A DNA stretch of 64,000 nt. It comes from Plazaster borealis. Lineage: Eukaryota; Echinodermata; Asteroidea; Forcipulatida; Labidiasteridae. Shown piece after piece: positions 46,131 through 56,670 of the stretch (its first letter is position 1; the number at the start of each line of letters is the position of its first letter). The DNA lies in contig CM037474.1 of the NCBI GenBank assembly GCA_021014325.1, positions 5,931,130 through 5,995,129 on the forward strand. The letters are read 5' to 3'. The notes below the pieces were generated by a model. It saw only the letters and a program-made list of their open reading frames with translations. It made no database searches and had not been told where the DNA came from. The translations under genes and the position numbers were made by a program.

Positions 46131-48558
46131 TTAAGTCATCATGGTGACTTTTCATTTCACCCTTAACCAAACTACCCAAAGATAAGCCTGTTGGAAATTA
46201 TGTTTGCCACATTTATCCAAAATTGTCTATATACCTAGCGATGAAATTGTCTAAACAATTTGAACTCTTAAAAATGGTATGACTCATTTGTAAATTGCAG
46301 GTCGAATTTATTGTCAGTGCATACAACAAAGAGAACGACTTCATAATGTTGGTTGAATAAATTTGACATTTCACCATCGCCACTCTCTTGCCTTCAGCGC
46401 TACCCGTCAAACCACTCTCTCTCCCCCAGAGCGTGAGTCTTTTGTCCTTCCCTCATCCAGCAAGAAATAGAAATGTTGATCATCCATTAACCTCGACGAG
46501 GTAATAGATTGGTGGCAGTCAGGGCTTTGACAGTTCGTTCAATGGACCAGTGACAGTCGTCACTGATGGATATAGGGAAGTTCTATATACGCTAGATTTG
46601 ATGATGCAGTGACTTTATACGGGATGATCTATCGCTTGGTTAGTGATTACGGCTAAGATGTTTAATGTACTCTGTAATGTGCCCTTGCGGTCACCTTTGC
46701 GATATCGTTTTGATTTCGTAGTCTCCTTCGCTCTGCCCTGTAGTATAGTGGAGACTAATTGACCTTATCCATAATGTGAAGGCTGAGTGTTATGCCGAAA
46801 GCGATAAAGCGATGCCGTATAGAAGAATAATCTAAAAAAAACAAAAAAACTGCCTTAAAGGTACCACTGTTTCCTTAAACGAATTCGGTAAAACCTTAAA
46901 GGTGTTCATCGTTGGCTACGTAAAACGTACAATACAAAAAGGTGGTTTCAGTAGTCAATTTTCATAAGTGGGTTAAAGGTTACAATTTAACGCACCGATG
47001 CTCTCCGTGAATAGACCCCTTTCATATGACGTCACAAGCCCAACTGAGGTCAATGAAGAGCTATCATTGGCTGAGAGCCGCGCGTGTACGTTTCCATTGT
47101 TTGACATTAAAGATGGCGGCCCAAGTGCAAGGTTTCTATAGATAGCGTGACAAGATAATTATCACAAACTGTCCTTGACCAAAACGGTGTGTACAAACTG
47201 TCCCACCAACCTTTTTTTACACAATCGGCCATTTTGTGAACGTGATGTCATGAGTCATCTGATCAATAAACTGACATTTCATTGGTTGTGATTGTGCATA
47301 TCATTAGCAAACATGAGCAAACGCATTGCTGGATTACTCACGCTCACCGTTATAGACCCTCAACCTTTGTTACCAAATATTGATGACCATTTTGTATTGG
47401 CGGTCTTGAGTGGCACAAAATGTATAACTGGATTGGCACAATCTGCCCTTTGTAATAAAAGATTCAATCATTTTTATGAATATGTTAAATTGTTATATTT
47501 TTTGCAGTGAAGGCTACCGTACTTTTGCCAATCAATGGTTGGCAACACTTGCTGCTGTGTGACATTGCAAAAGACATGTCTATATAACAGCGAAAACCTT
47601 ACCTTGCAATCCCTCAGGCCAGCCAACTAAAATAGCGCCCTCCCACCCTGAACCATGATCCTTGCGTGCACAAAACAGGATTCACCGTCAACGAACGTCA
47701 TTAAGGCTCTGGTTTATATCTCATCAAGCATATACTTTGGTATGTCTTATGTTTTGTATTGTGCGAAGCGGCCTTGTTTACTTGTTCCAAACATTTTGTT
47801 TTCTTTTTTATTTGCCAGTTATGAGTACAATTTTTATTTTATTTGTGCTAACTACCATTCTCAACATGTTTAAATAACACAATTACAGTCCCTCAACACT
47901 TATTTTTTTTGCAATACAGTAGTAGGAACTATGCAATAGTTTAGCTGAGAAGTTGTTACCAAACAAATGTGTTTTTGTGTGTGATAAAATCATGTTTGTG
48001 AAATTTTAAATTTCTATTTTTAGTACTGTTTGAATTTATCTCTTTTTGAGATATAAAAAGCCTCGTTCTTCTTATGTAAAATAAACAGTAAAGTTTGGCT
48101 TTTGAGATTTATCAAGTGCACTCCTTCAGAATTTAACCCTACTTTGTTGTGCTGTTCCAATTTAGGGAAATAATACCTTGATAAACATAGTTATGTGTTC
48201 TCTTCAGTCATGATGAATATCGTCTTGACATAACAAGGACATTTTTACCACACTCATTTTGATCTCGTTTCGAGACTTCCATAATATACAAAGCAAGCCT
48301 TACCCATTACATCCGTCCTTTCTTTATATTTCCTGACAACTCTGTGTACTTGGTCCCGACTCTTGATTAATTGAAATAATTAGTTCATCACTCAGCTATC
48401 AAGAGGGTCGTCTCTCTTCGTTGTTAATCTTTCTCTGCAGAGCAAATTAAACAAAATCTCTGAGGGTGACAACCCCCCCCCCTCCCTGGTGATTGATCTG
48501 AATCATTAAGTGGGAATGTTCTACATCATTGTGCAATGTGCTGACCTGAAATAACCAA
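46131..48558 (+). other. Intron after exon 2, unassigned
   Basis: Holds the motif cluster at 47020. Short frames at 47292 and 47655 lack motifs. Confidence 0.4.
47020..47125 (+). promoter_or_regulatory. CRE-like and AAGATGGCGGC (YY1-like) motif cluster
   Basis: TGACGTCA (47027), a CCAAT-like ATTGGC (47076) and AAGATGGCGGC (47110) lie within about 100 bp in the intron after exon 2. A similar CCGCCATCTT / ACGTCACAGCCC pair is at 38080-38130. Possibly a dispersed repeat or an internal promoter. Confidence 0.22.
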
Positions 48559-49241
48559 GTTTCCTGAGGGGCTCCAAGGTCAAATTCAATTACGCGATCC
48601 CTTCATTTTCCCAATAGGAAGAGTTCTTATGAAAATGGAGAAACAAAATTACAAGACTCTAACCTCATGTTAAAATGGTGTAAAATGCCACTGTGTTTGA
48701 TACCCTTCAAATGCAATTTGTTGTCAACATCCCAAACCGTTCGATGGCGTCACATTTCAAATATTTGGTTTGTACATTTTGGAAAGAGAATTTTAAGTTT
48801 ATTCCTGAATTCCACATTTAATCAAAACAGCATTGAATTTGAGCTTATGACTGGCGCAGAGTATCAAATTGATAGATATTTTACACCATTTTAAGGTGAG
48901 GTTAACACTGCAAAAACTGGGGTGTTAAAATTGACACCATGGGTGTTGTCACATATAGATACCCAAGAGATAAACACAAATTAACATCATAGCGTGTAAA
49001 CAAAACACCAACATAATTGTCTTGGCAGATATTAGTGTTATTCTATCACCCTATGGTGTAAATTTTGAATCTTTTTTCCGGTATCTATAATGTGACAACA
49101 CACATGGTGTCAATTTTAACACCCCAGTTTTTGCAGTGTAGATAATTGTAATTTTTCCTCATTTTCATAATGACTCTATCTATTGGAAAATGACAGCATC
49201 ACAAAACTCAATTTGATCTTGGAACCCCTCTTTGAGGAAAC
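48559..49241. mobile_element. Long-TIR element hosting a nested MITE
   Basis: Left GTTTCCTGAGGGGCTCCAAG with TCATTTTCCCAATAGG, and right TCTATCTATTGGAAAATGAC with TTGGAACCCCTCTTTGAGGA, are inverted over about 80 bp. Related single sequences are at 45120-45243 and 60660-60845. The CACTGCAAAAA MITE lies inside at 48906-49138. Confidence 0.6.
48906..49138. mobile_element. CACTGCAAAAA MITE, nested
   Basis: CACTGCAAAAACTGGGGTGT ... AACACCCCAGTTTTTGCAGT; TA follows the right end. Long inner inverted arms as in 28701. Confidence 0.75.
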
Positions 49242-49689
49242 ATTTCGCTGAAAAACAAACTTGTGATGAAATCTCTGGAAACAGCCGTGTGCTTTCAGAC
49301 GATATTTCTGCTTTCTAATCGAGTTTATTTTCCATTGGGGCTCGCTATACGGGCCCCCTTCAAATATGAATGATGATTTGAGGGTGATGCCAATGGTCGT
49401 TGCATGCCTGGTGACATGATGGGTATTAGATTGTGATGACAGTGGATGTTATATTACAGTAGGCCTACCATACTTAACGCGACAGTACACGCGATCTATA
49501 CCCCATACCCCTTCAAATATTCAGCACTACAGCCAGTGTTGTGCAAACGTGCAGGTGGTAACACTTAAGTTTATTATTATCTTTCATCATTTCTTTCTTT
49601 GCTTAACCTGTCTGTCCGTACACATTCTTGTTCCTGTTTATGCTCTGTTTGTCTGTCCATCAGGCATCTCACCACAAGCCCGGCTTCTA

Positions 49690-49920
49690 CACTGCAAAAA
49701 TCGGGGTGTTAAAATTGACACTATGGGTGTTGTCACAAATAATATACCAAAGAGAGAATCAACATTAACATCATAGGGTGTTAAATTAACACCAATGTAT
49801 TGGGTTTGGAAGAAATTAGTGTTATTTTAACACCCTATGGTGTAGTGTTGATTCTTTTTCGGTGTCTACAATGTGACAACACCCATGGTGTCAATTTTAA
49901 CACCCCAGTTTTTTGCAGTG
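49690..49920. mobile_element. CACTGCAAAAA MITE
   Basis: CACTGCAAAAATCGGGGTGT ... CACCCCAGTTTTTTGCAGTG with TA at the left flank. About 70% similar internal arms form a hairpin. Confidence 0.75.
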
Positions 49921-50654
49921 CAGAAGATGACTCCATAGTTTGATTTCTGTCCTGTATAACTGGATTTATGGTTACTTCTTAAATTTATTTTTTGTGTGGT
50001 TCTGTATTGTTTAGAAATGTTCACAAAGTATGGAAATAATTTAATGTGAATTTAATCTTGATTTGATATACCATTGTTTATAGGCCTCAAACTGAAGCAA
50101 AACTAACCTCAAATGACTGAATAAGAAGTGCATTTAACTTCAAACTGTCTGCTGCAGTGTCCGTTTTAGGATGATAAAAAAAACACTGTTGGTTTTGTTC
50201 TCCTCTGAGATAGCTCTCCTCTGCTTTACTGTGGCGTAACCAGACATTTTCACTTGGTGGCAAAGACACAATTAAGTTCTTTTTTGTAATGCATCTAGCA
50301 TTCATCCTATTTGGGGGAGGCAGGGTGAGGGCAGGGTGGGAGGGGGGGGGGTCAAAGGTTTTGAGCGGGGTTGGGGTGGAGATTGCCGGCCCTACCCCAT
50401 CCGATTACGCCACTGCAGTTTTAAGGTTTATACGTTTAGCTGAGGTAGTTGAGTAAACAGAGGCAATATTTTCAGCACACTTTGGACGTGAAGTCCCAAA
50501 ACTCTTGTATCAAACGATGTATCACTCGTCTATCCCTACACAGCACAAGACAATGTTCATGAGGCTTTGAAGTTGTTTCTCACTGTTGGGGATAATTATT
50601 TAATGTAATTTTAACCTCTAAATAACCAACAAGGTTTGAGTTCAGTCATTTTCA
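49921..50654 (+). other. Intron after exon 2, unassigned
   Basis: A G-rich run near 50310-50360 is the only compositional feature. Confidence 0.4.
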
Positions 50655-50870
50655 TTTCATTGATTAATTCTAGTTGTGAAGCCAAGGACCCTCAGAATAA
50701 CGAACCTAATCACTATACTAGCAAATTTCAGTTTGAGATGTGGGAGGAAAACCCAAGAGAAATATTCCAGGGAAAACCTACGCAGTCAGGTAGGGACTGA
50801 AAACACAAATCCCACATTACCCCCGGTGGGAATCGAACTGGGGTCCTAAAGGTGGAAGGCGAGGAAAGAT
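50655..50870 (-). mobile_element. SINE of the GGTTGGCTCAGTGG family, minus strand
   Basis: TGTGGGAGGAAAACCC, CAGGGAAAACCTACGCAG, GTAGGGACTGAAAACAC and GGGAATCGAACTGGGG are the complement of the tail and B-box of the element at 34655. Confidence 0.55.
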
Positions 50871-51072
50871 ACAACAGAGAAATCCACCCAGATTGGTCTG
50901 GTCAAATTCCTAAAGGTTTACTTTTATTTTCCAAGATGGTTATTCGATATTCTATTAATTTCATGTAAGATATAGGGCAAACCATTATTATTTTGTTCCT
51001 GATCCCTTTTGAAATAAGTATGATTTAAATTATTTCAACTTTCATCAAGATGTTTTTACCTTTTGTCTTTAG

Positions 51073-51277
51073 ATTATTGAGGGCAAGAAATCCTCCAAAT
51101 ACTGCAATTTCAAACGACCAGATCCTCACTTTTCAACGACCAATCAGCTGAGGTTAGAATATCACATGATTGGCAACCACAGACATTACGGGTATGGTGT
51201 CTTCAGTTTGGAGTACTCGTTCATAACAAAGCATGAGGCTGAGGAAACTGAACACAGGCTGAAACGAGGATCTTTTG
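51073..51277 (+). CDS. Exon 3: second half of CUB domain 1 plus basic cleavage-like site
   Basis: Acceptor TTTTGTCTTTAG precedes 205 nt entered in phase 0 and left in phase 1, with donor G|GTAATG. Residues 107-174 start IIEGKKSSKYCNFKRP, where Cys117 pairs with Cys98 of the previous exon in the usual CUB pattern (C ... YC...P). Then come TTNQLRLEYHM and YGYGVFSLEYSF, the last CUB strands (N-x-L-x-L-x-[FY] and G-[FY]-x-x-x-Y). The domain therefore ends near residue 156. The tail carries TEHRLKRGSF; R-L-K-R at residues 168-171 fits the furin/proprotein-convertase consensus R-x-[KR]-R. The weak donor (GTAATG) is copied downstream inside a tandem array, which may matter for splicing. Domain assignment is strong; cleavage is inference. 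Confidence 0.85.
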
Positions 51278-51304
51278 GTAATGTCAACATTTAATCTTTT
51301 AACA

Positions 51305-51800
51305 ATTTTAATCTTGGCTCGGTGGTTTCTTTCCCTGCCTTTCACCTCAGTGGACCCTGGTTCGAATCCCCTCTTCAGACCAGAGCCTTTCAGTTTTGGT
51401 ATTGTCAAAATTGTATCTTTGAACAATTTTAGTATTTAAAGGGGATCAGGTTGGCTCAGTGGTTTCTTTCCCTGCCTTTCACCTCTGTGGACCTGGTTCG
51501 AATCCCGCTTCAGACCGAAGCCTTAAATTTTTGGTAATGTCAAAATTGTATCTTAGAAAAAAATTAGTATTTAAAGGGGATCAGGTTGGCTCAGTGGTTT
51601 CTTTCCCTGCCTTTCACCTCTGTGGACCCTGGTTCGAATCCCACCTCAGACCGGAGCCTTACATTTTTGATAAAAGTCAACATTTTATCTTTGAACAATT
51701 TTAATATTTAAAGGGGATCAGGTTGGCTCAGTGGTTTCTTTCCCTGCCTTTTCACCTCTGTGGACCCCGGTTCGAATCCCACCTCAGACCTGGGTCAGGC
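51305..51800 (+). repeat. Tandem array of four SINE heads joined to copies of the exon 3 donor region
   Basis: TTGGCTC[AG]GTGGTTTCTTTC starts about every 137 bp (51314, 51449, 51586, 51724), each with a CCTGGTTCGAATCCC-type B-box. Between them lies TTTTGGTAATGTCAAAATTG or a variant, which also occurs at the exon 3/intron boundary (51272-51300). The unit is thus SINE head plus the first about 50 nt of the intron. Confidence 0.7.
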
Positions 51801-52329
51801 CCCACGGGACCCGGATTCGGGTCAAATCCCAGAATTTTGTTGAGGTTTGATGACATAAATGTTGATGACATGAAATAAATAACAATATTTTCATGTGAAT
51901 CGTCACTCCAAAGTTGTCTCTAATGAAAGGTTCAAAAGTTGTGGATTTCCATCAATGTCGCATCTACCCCTTTAACTCCAAAGTAACGTGACACCATAAT
52001 ATCCAGTTTCCCTGTTGAATTTGTTCTAAAAGTACACTTTTCAATAAATGGAACCCGACTCGGATGAAATCCAAATTGATTTCAAATAAAAAGTGACAGC
52101 GGGATGTTTGTTAAGCTGTCTGTTGTAGAATTTTACACAGGTAGATTCGTGATATCCCTCCCTACAAGACGATTAGACTTTCATCAAAAGACGAAGAATG
52201 AAAGAATGATGAACCCTATGGCTGGTTAATTTGAAGTCCATTGACACGAAGTGTTTACCCTCACATTGTACCACAATGCCAGTGGACAATGTGCCACAAG
52301 GCCAGCCTTGTAACTCGTATGCCGGAAGA

Positions 52330-52530
52330 AACTTAAGACGACGATGAAAAACAAAATGATCCGATGTGGGAGAAAAACTACCAAATAGGGGAAACCGAAC
52401 TAGGTAGGGACTGGAAACCGAACCAGGAGGGACTGAAAACCGAACCAGGTAGGGACTGAAAACCCAACCAGGTAGGGACCACTGAAAACCGAACCAGGTA
52501 GGGACTAAAAACCGAACCAGGTGGGGTGCA
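52330..52530 (-). repeat. SINE tail fragment and short 23-bp array
   Basis: GTGGGAGAAAAACTACCAAA precedes about five units of GAACCAGGTAGGGACTGAAA (23-bp period, variants GGAACC and AACCC). The unit resembles the minus-strand SINE segment GGTGGGGACTGAAAACC. Confidence 0.65.
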
Positions 52531-52919
52531 CCCCACTAAATATCGAGAAAACAGAGCGTCGAGCTCATGAATATTTTGTAGGCCCTCAAAATATCCTATA
52601 TTAGACAGATTTGAGAGCCCAATAAAAGGGGTAGAGTGTAAAAATGTTGCCCAATTGTAACCTGGGGGTTGTTGACTTCCAACTTGAGGTATTTTGGATG
52701 ACATAGGCCCTGAAAAAATGGTCCTATTTGCCGAGAGGTGTAGGGACATTTTTCAAGATTGATGCTCGGACGTTTGGAAAATTACACCGGTGTAGGGGTG
52801 TTTTTATTTGGAGGGAGAATAACTCGACGGGACCAGGGACTCCCCATATTAAATTGAGCAGAGAATAAAAGTTCAAGAGTCAATTAATACTTTTCCCTTT
52901 ACTGTAAAAAGCTGTGAGA

Positions 52920-53255
52920 CTTTTTGAAAACCCAACCAGGTAGGGACTGAAAACCCAACCAGGTAGGGACTGAAAACCCAACCAGGTAGGGACTGAAAAC
53001 CGAACCAGGTAGGGACTGGAAACCCAACCAGGTAGGGACTAAAAACCGAACCAGGTGGGGACTGAAGACCCAACCAGGTAGGGACTGAAAACCCAACCAG
53101 GTAGGGACTGAAAACCCAACCAGGTAGGGACTGAAAACCGAACCAGGTAGGGACTGGAAACCCAACCAGGTAGGGACTAAAAACCGAACCAGGTGGGGAC
53201 TGAAGACCCAACCAGGTAGGGACTGAAAACCCAACCAGGTGGGGACTGAAACCCC
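52920..53255. repeat. 23-bp tandem array with a 138-bp higher-order period
   Basis: About 14 units of AACCAGGTAGGGACTGAAAA plus three bases. Diagnostic variants (GGACTGGAAACCC, GGACTAAAAACCG, GGTGGGGACTGAAGACC) recur in the same order six units apart, so a 6-mer block was itself duplicated. The minus strand is open for 129 and 111 codons purely because of the repeat. Confidence 0.75.
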
Positions 53256-53329
53256 AATCCAAGGCTCAGGTGCTAGGTGTGATCTACAGGCAGGACAAGA
53301 TACAACAAGGCCAGTTTTAACCCGTCGGC

Positions 53330-53600
53330 CGGAAGATACCTAAGACGATTAAGAAAAACAAATGCTTAGATGTGTGAGGAAAACTACCAAATAGGGAAGA
53401 CCCACGAAACCAGGTGGGGACTGAAACCCCAATCCAAGGCTCAGGTGCTAGGTGTGATCTACAGGCAGGACAAGATACAACAAGGCCAGTTTTGTAACCC
53501 GTCGGCCGGAAGATACCTAAGACAAGGATGAAAAACAAATGATCAGATGTTGGAGGAAAACTCCTAAATATGGAAAACCCAATGACATTATGGAATGTCA
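53330..53600. repeat. Duplicated unit (about 185 bp) with SINE pieces
   Basis: GGGACTGAAACCCCAATCCA, AGGCTCAGGTGCTAGGTGTG, ATCTACAGGCAGGACAAGAT and CGTCGGCCGGAAGATACCTA occur at about 53240-53345 and again at 53415-53520. A related GCCGGAAGAAACTTAAGACG is at 52321. This is a tandem duplication adjoining the 23-bp array. Confidence 0.6.
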
Positions 53601-53659
53601 TACATACATGGGTACCCCTTAAAAAGAGATTAGTAATATCCTCATTTTAATTTCATTTA

Positions 53660-53912
53660 ATTCATTAAATCTGGTTGTGAAGCCAAGGACTCTCGGAAAA
53701 GCGAAATTAATCACTGTACTAGCCAAGAACCGACTGGAGAGAAGACAAGGAAGGAAGTTTCAGTTTTTGATGTGGGAGGAAAACCCCAGAGAATTATTCC
53801 AGGGAAAACCCACGCAATCGGGTGGGGACTGAAAACCTAATCCACATAGTGCCCCCAGCGGGATTCGAACCGGGGTCTTAAAGGTGGAAGGCGAGGAAGG
53901 ATACCACTAGGC
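53660..53912 (-). mobile_element. SINE of the GGTTGGCTCAGTGG family, minus strand
   Basis: GTGGGAGGAAAACCCCAGAG, CCCACGCAATCGGGTGGGGA, CTGAAAACCTAATCC and GCGGGATTCGAACCGGGG match the reverse complement of the family. GGTGGGGACTGAAAACC inside it is the apparent seed of the 23-bp arrays at 52395 and 52920. Confidence 0.55.
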
Positions 53913-54776
53913 CATTCCTAAACAAAAACCGCCATCTGCACAAACAAAAAAGAACCAGGCTTCTCCCCACCCCCCCCCCACCGAGCCTCGGTTTCATACG
54001 ATAGGTAAACCACAACATGTCATGCGCAAACTCTGAGGGCTTTTAGGTAATCCGACCAGGACCCTAGGGTTGGTCTTGGTGCAGAGGGGGTGTCAATGTC
54101 ATCTCAGTGAATAGCCATGAGGATCAACCCTACACCATTGTACCCAAGTGTTTAACGTCCATTTATATGCATTCTCAAAATGCAACTTGCAAAAAGCTCT
54201 CACCAAAGTAAACAGATAGACACGACAAACAATCATTGATTTGCCTGCCAATTGAACTGAAATGTAATTAAATTGAAATTGAAGTCAAGCTGCTGTGTCT
54301 TCAGTCAAACTGTTTGCGGGTTCTCCTCTTTTTTTTCCCCGTACCGGTATTTTGATAATACATTTTCATTTTCAGGCAATCTCCTTTTCCTCTGGCTATA
54401 TTTCTGATCCCATGATCGCAATTATGTTTCCTCCTCACTCAAGAAGAAGTCCAATCTTCCTACACATTCACGCCAGGTCGCTGTTTGCACTCCAAGGACT
54501 TTGCAATATCAATGCAATTCAGATGTTCAATATGCTGTCAACGATTTTATTACTATGTATGCCTGAATATACGAATTAATCTTGGACAAACACAGAATTC
54601 AGATCAACTACTATAGTACGTATAAATTATTGACATGGAGGTTCTTGGCCTCAAGAAAAGACGACTTGGAAATCCCTTTGAGATTCTCTGTTGAATTCCC
54701 TGTTCTTTTTTTCTTTATTCATCAAACAAGAAGAAGACGAATGGGATAGCATCAGTCTTCTGGCGTCTTACCGCAG
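53913..54776 (+). other. Intron after exon 3, unassigned
   Basis: Non-coding sequence up to the acceptor of exon 4. A 94-codon frame at 54295 has no motif. Confidence 0.4.
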
Positions 54777-54931
54777 ACCCCCTTTTCACCGAGGGACTAG
54801 TCTCTCAAAACATTCCATATGTCCAGGGGTCAGGTGGAGACAGGTTTGTTGGTTGGAGTGGACAGCCTGTGGGAGAATTATTCCTGGATGTTTCGATACT
54901 CTCTCACTCGGAGCCTGTTTATGTCACTGTC
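54777..54931 (+). CDS. Exon 4: linker segment between CUB-like domains
   Basis: Acceptor TCTTCTGGCGTCTTACCGCAG is followed by 155 nt entered in phase 1 (G|AC gives Asp175) and left in phase 0 at GTC|GTGTGA. The product, residues 175-226, reads DPLFTEGLVSQNIPYVQGSG, then GDRFVGWSGQPVGELFLDVS and ILSHSEPVYVTV. It has alternating hydrophobic residues (LFLDVSIL, VYVTV) typical of beta strands, and no Cys. I do not recognise a named domain; it may be an N-terminal extension of the following CUB-like module. A longer open frame overlaps here in another register, but only this register joins in phase to the flanking exons. The donor GTGTGA is non-optimal, which is the weakest point of the model. Confidence 0.68.
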
Positions 54932-55229
54932 GTGTGATGTTATAGCTGCGGGAGCAACGATTCAGTATTTAAAAAAACCACGTAATTGCACAGGCGCCAT
55001 GCTGATATGAACACAAACAATCCAATAATTTGGGATGAGCTCCGCGACACGCAACGAATCATAAGGTGGAGAGAGATTTGCAGGAATTTTTTTGGATGAG
55101 AAAATTAAACATTGACAAAAAAATGCAAGCTGGACTTTCTCAAACTGAACTTTAAACCCGTTGAAACATTTTCAATCGAACTCATACACAACTGTGGCAA
55201 GCATTGTATATCGTCACTTAAAAAAGTTA

Positions 55230-55520
55230 AGAGCCATTCCAACAGTACAGCTTGATTCCACCATGGAGCTCCATGATTCCACGTACTGCATCTCTTTGGA
55301 ACTCCTTGCCTGGTGCACGTTTTTATCACAAATGTGACCAGCATTGTATTGTCACTTGGAAAGTAAAGAGCTATTCCAGCAGTACAGCTTTATTCCACGT
55401 ACTGCATCTCTTTGGAACTCCTTGCCTGGTGCATATTTTCCTCCATCTTATAATCTATGTTTTTAGAGGAATATCAATTCCTACCTTCAGCTCCCCTGAG
55501 TGATTTTCATCTTAAATATT
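55230..55520 (+). mobile_element. LINE 3' coding remnant with internal duplication
   Basis: The sequence encodes SFIPRTASLWNSLPGA and, after a shift, PPSYNLCF and KRNINSYLQLP. This is the F-x-P-R-T-x-x-L-W-N-x-L-P ... F-P-P-S-Y-x-L-x-x-F-K-x-x-[IV]-N-x-[YH]-L ending of many non-LTR retrotransposon ORFs. The block AACAGTACAGCTT through CCTTGCCTGGTGCA occurs twice (about 55240-55318 and 55378-55432), a local duplication inside the relic. It lies in the intron after exon 4, sense orientation. Confidence 0.55.
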
Positions 55521-56237
55521 GTCTTCTTGTAGCTCCTTACCTGGAGCGGCTTTTAGCCTTGATTGGGGCGAACTTAAAAAGGAGATATCATTAAAAAGGA
55601 GATACCAAGGAAGTTCAAATCTGTTTCTTTAAACTTGGCTGCAGAACTTCACAGAATTATATAAATTTATGCTTCCCAAATACGTCTTAGCTGTGACCCA
55701 GAAAGCTTCCATTATGCTAATGTGCCCACAGTCTCCTCTTCTCTGGATGATATTTTTGCATATTCCGTGAGGCAACTTCTCCAAGATAGAATACCCTTTT
55801 TTAACCTAATTGGCAGTGAGGCCAGAGGGGCATTGTCAACTCTTCACGTTATAGTACATGCATGCTTGTATCATTCTAAAACAAATAGCTCCCGTACACA
55901 GGTACAGAATCCACCTGCTCTTAGATCTCCAGAGGGCATGCGTGTCAAATGAAGCTGTTCCAAAATAGTGATTTTCATCCGATACCCTCTGGTAATAGGG
56001 ACAGAAATCGAAGAGTGCACGGGGCACGGTGTGACGTCATGAATCAATATGAGATGTAAGTAAGTGTTAAGATGCTCATTGGAAAAGGTTTTTGTATTGA
56101 ATACTGCATGGAAGACATTTATTCACAATCGAGTCTGAATCTTGTCTCGGGTACGGTATTAAGTAAATAAAAAAGAACTCCCTTCCATGAATGGTATCAC
56201 TAAAGAGCATGGAGGCTGACCTTGTTCCAGTAGTGTC

Positions 56238-56514
56238 ATGTAAGCCCTTTTCACACGACAGCAATTTAGCAGGGGGTCCCTTGCTTACTTTGAGCATGCT
56301 TGTGAAACTTATACAAATTGCACTTCGTGTGGAAGGACAACACTGTTTGGACTTTCAAAGGTCCCCAGTGAAATCTTCTTAAATTTGCTGTCCTTTATGG
56401 ACAGTATAAACATTGTTTTCCTTTCACATGAGGTGCTATTGTGTACAATTTCGTAACCATGCTAAAAATAAGCAAGGGACCCTTGCTAAATTGCAGTCGT
56501 CTGAAAAGGGCTTA
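56238..56514. mobile_element. TAAGCCCTTTTCA inverted-repeat element
   Basis: TAAGCCCTTTTCACACGACA, GCAATTTAGCAGGGGGTCCC at the left; CAAGGGACCCTTGCTAAATT, GCAGTCGTCTGAAAAGGGCT at the right: inverted over about 46 bp. Non-coding MITE in the intron after exon 4. Confidence 0.68.
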
Positions 56515-56648
56515 AGTGAATAATGAGCCAAAATATAACATGCCAAAGGATTTGTATATGGGGTCATCCAGCACAACATAACCTGTCACCTATACAGGTT
56601 TCAACATCTACACTTGTTTAGGTTGATTGCTGAAACACGTGACCAACC

Positions 56649-56670
56649 TTTGTGATGACGTCATCACAAA
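56649..56670. promoter_or_regulatory. 22-bp perfect palindrome centred on a CRE
   Basis: TTTGTGATGAC followed by its exact complement, centre TGACGTCA (56656-56663). Single occurrence in the window; could be a bZIP site or a MITE relic. Confidence 0.35.

Noticed and set aside
52873..53262. 129-codon minus-strand frame with Trp/Leu/Phe repeats
   Set aside because: Produced by the 23-bp SINE-derived array; two registers are open.
54691..54945. 84-codon + frame overlapping exon 4
   Set aside because: Its register does not join in phase to exon 3 or the next exon; the shorter register starting after CCGCAG at 54777 does and gives a plausible beta-rich protein.
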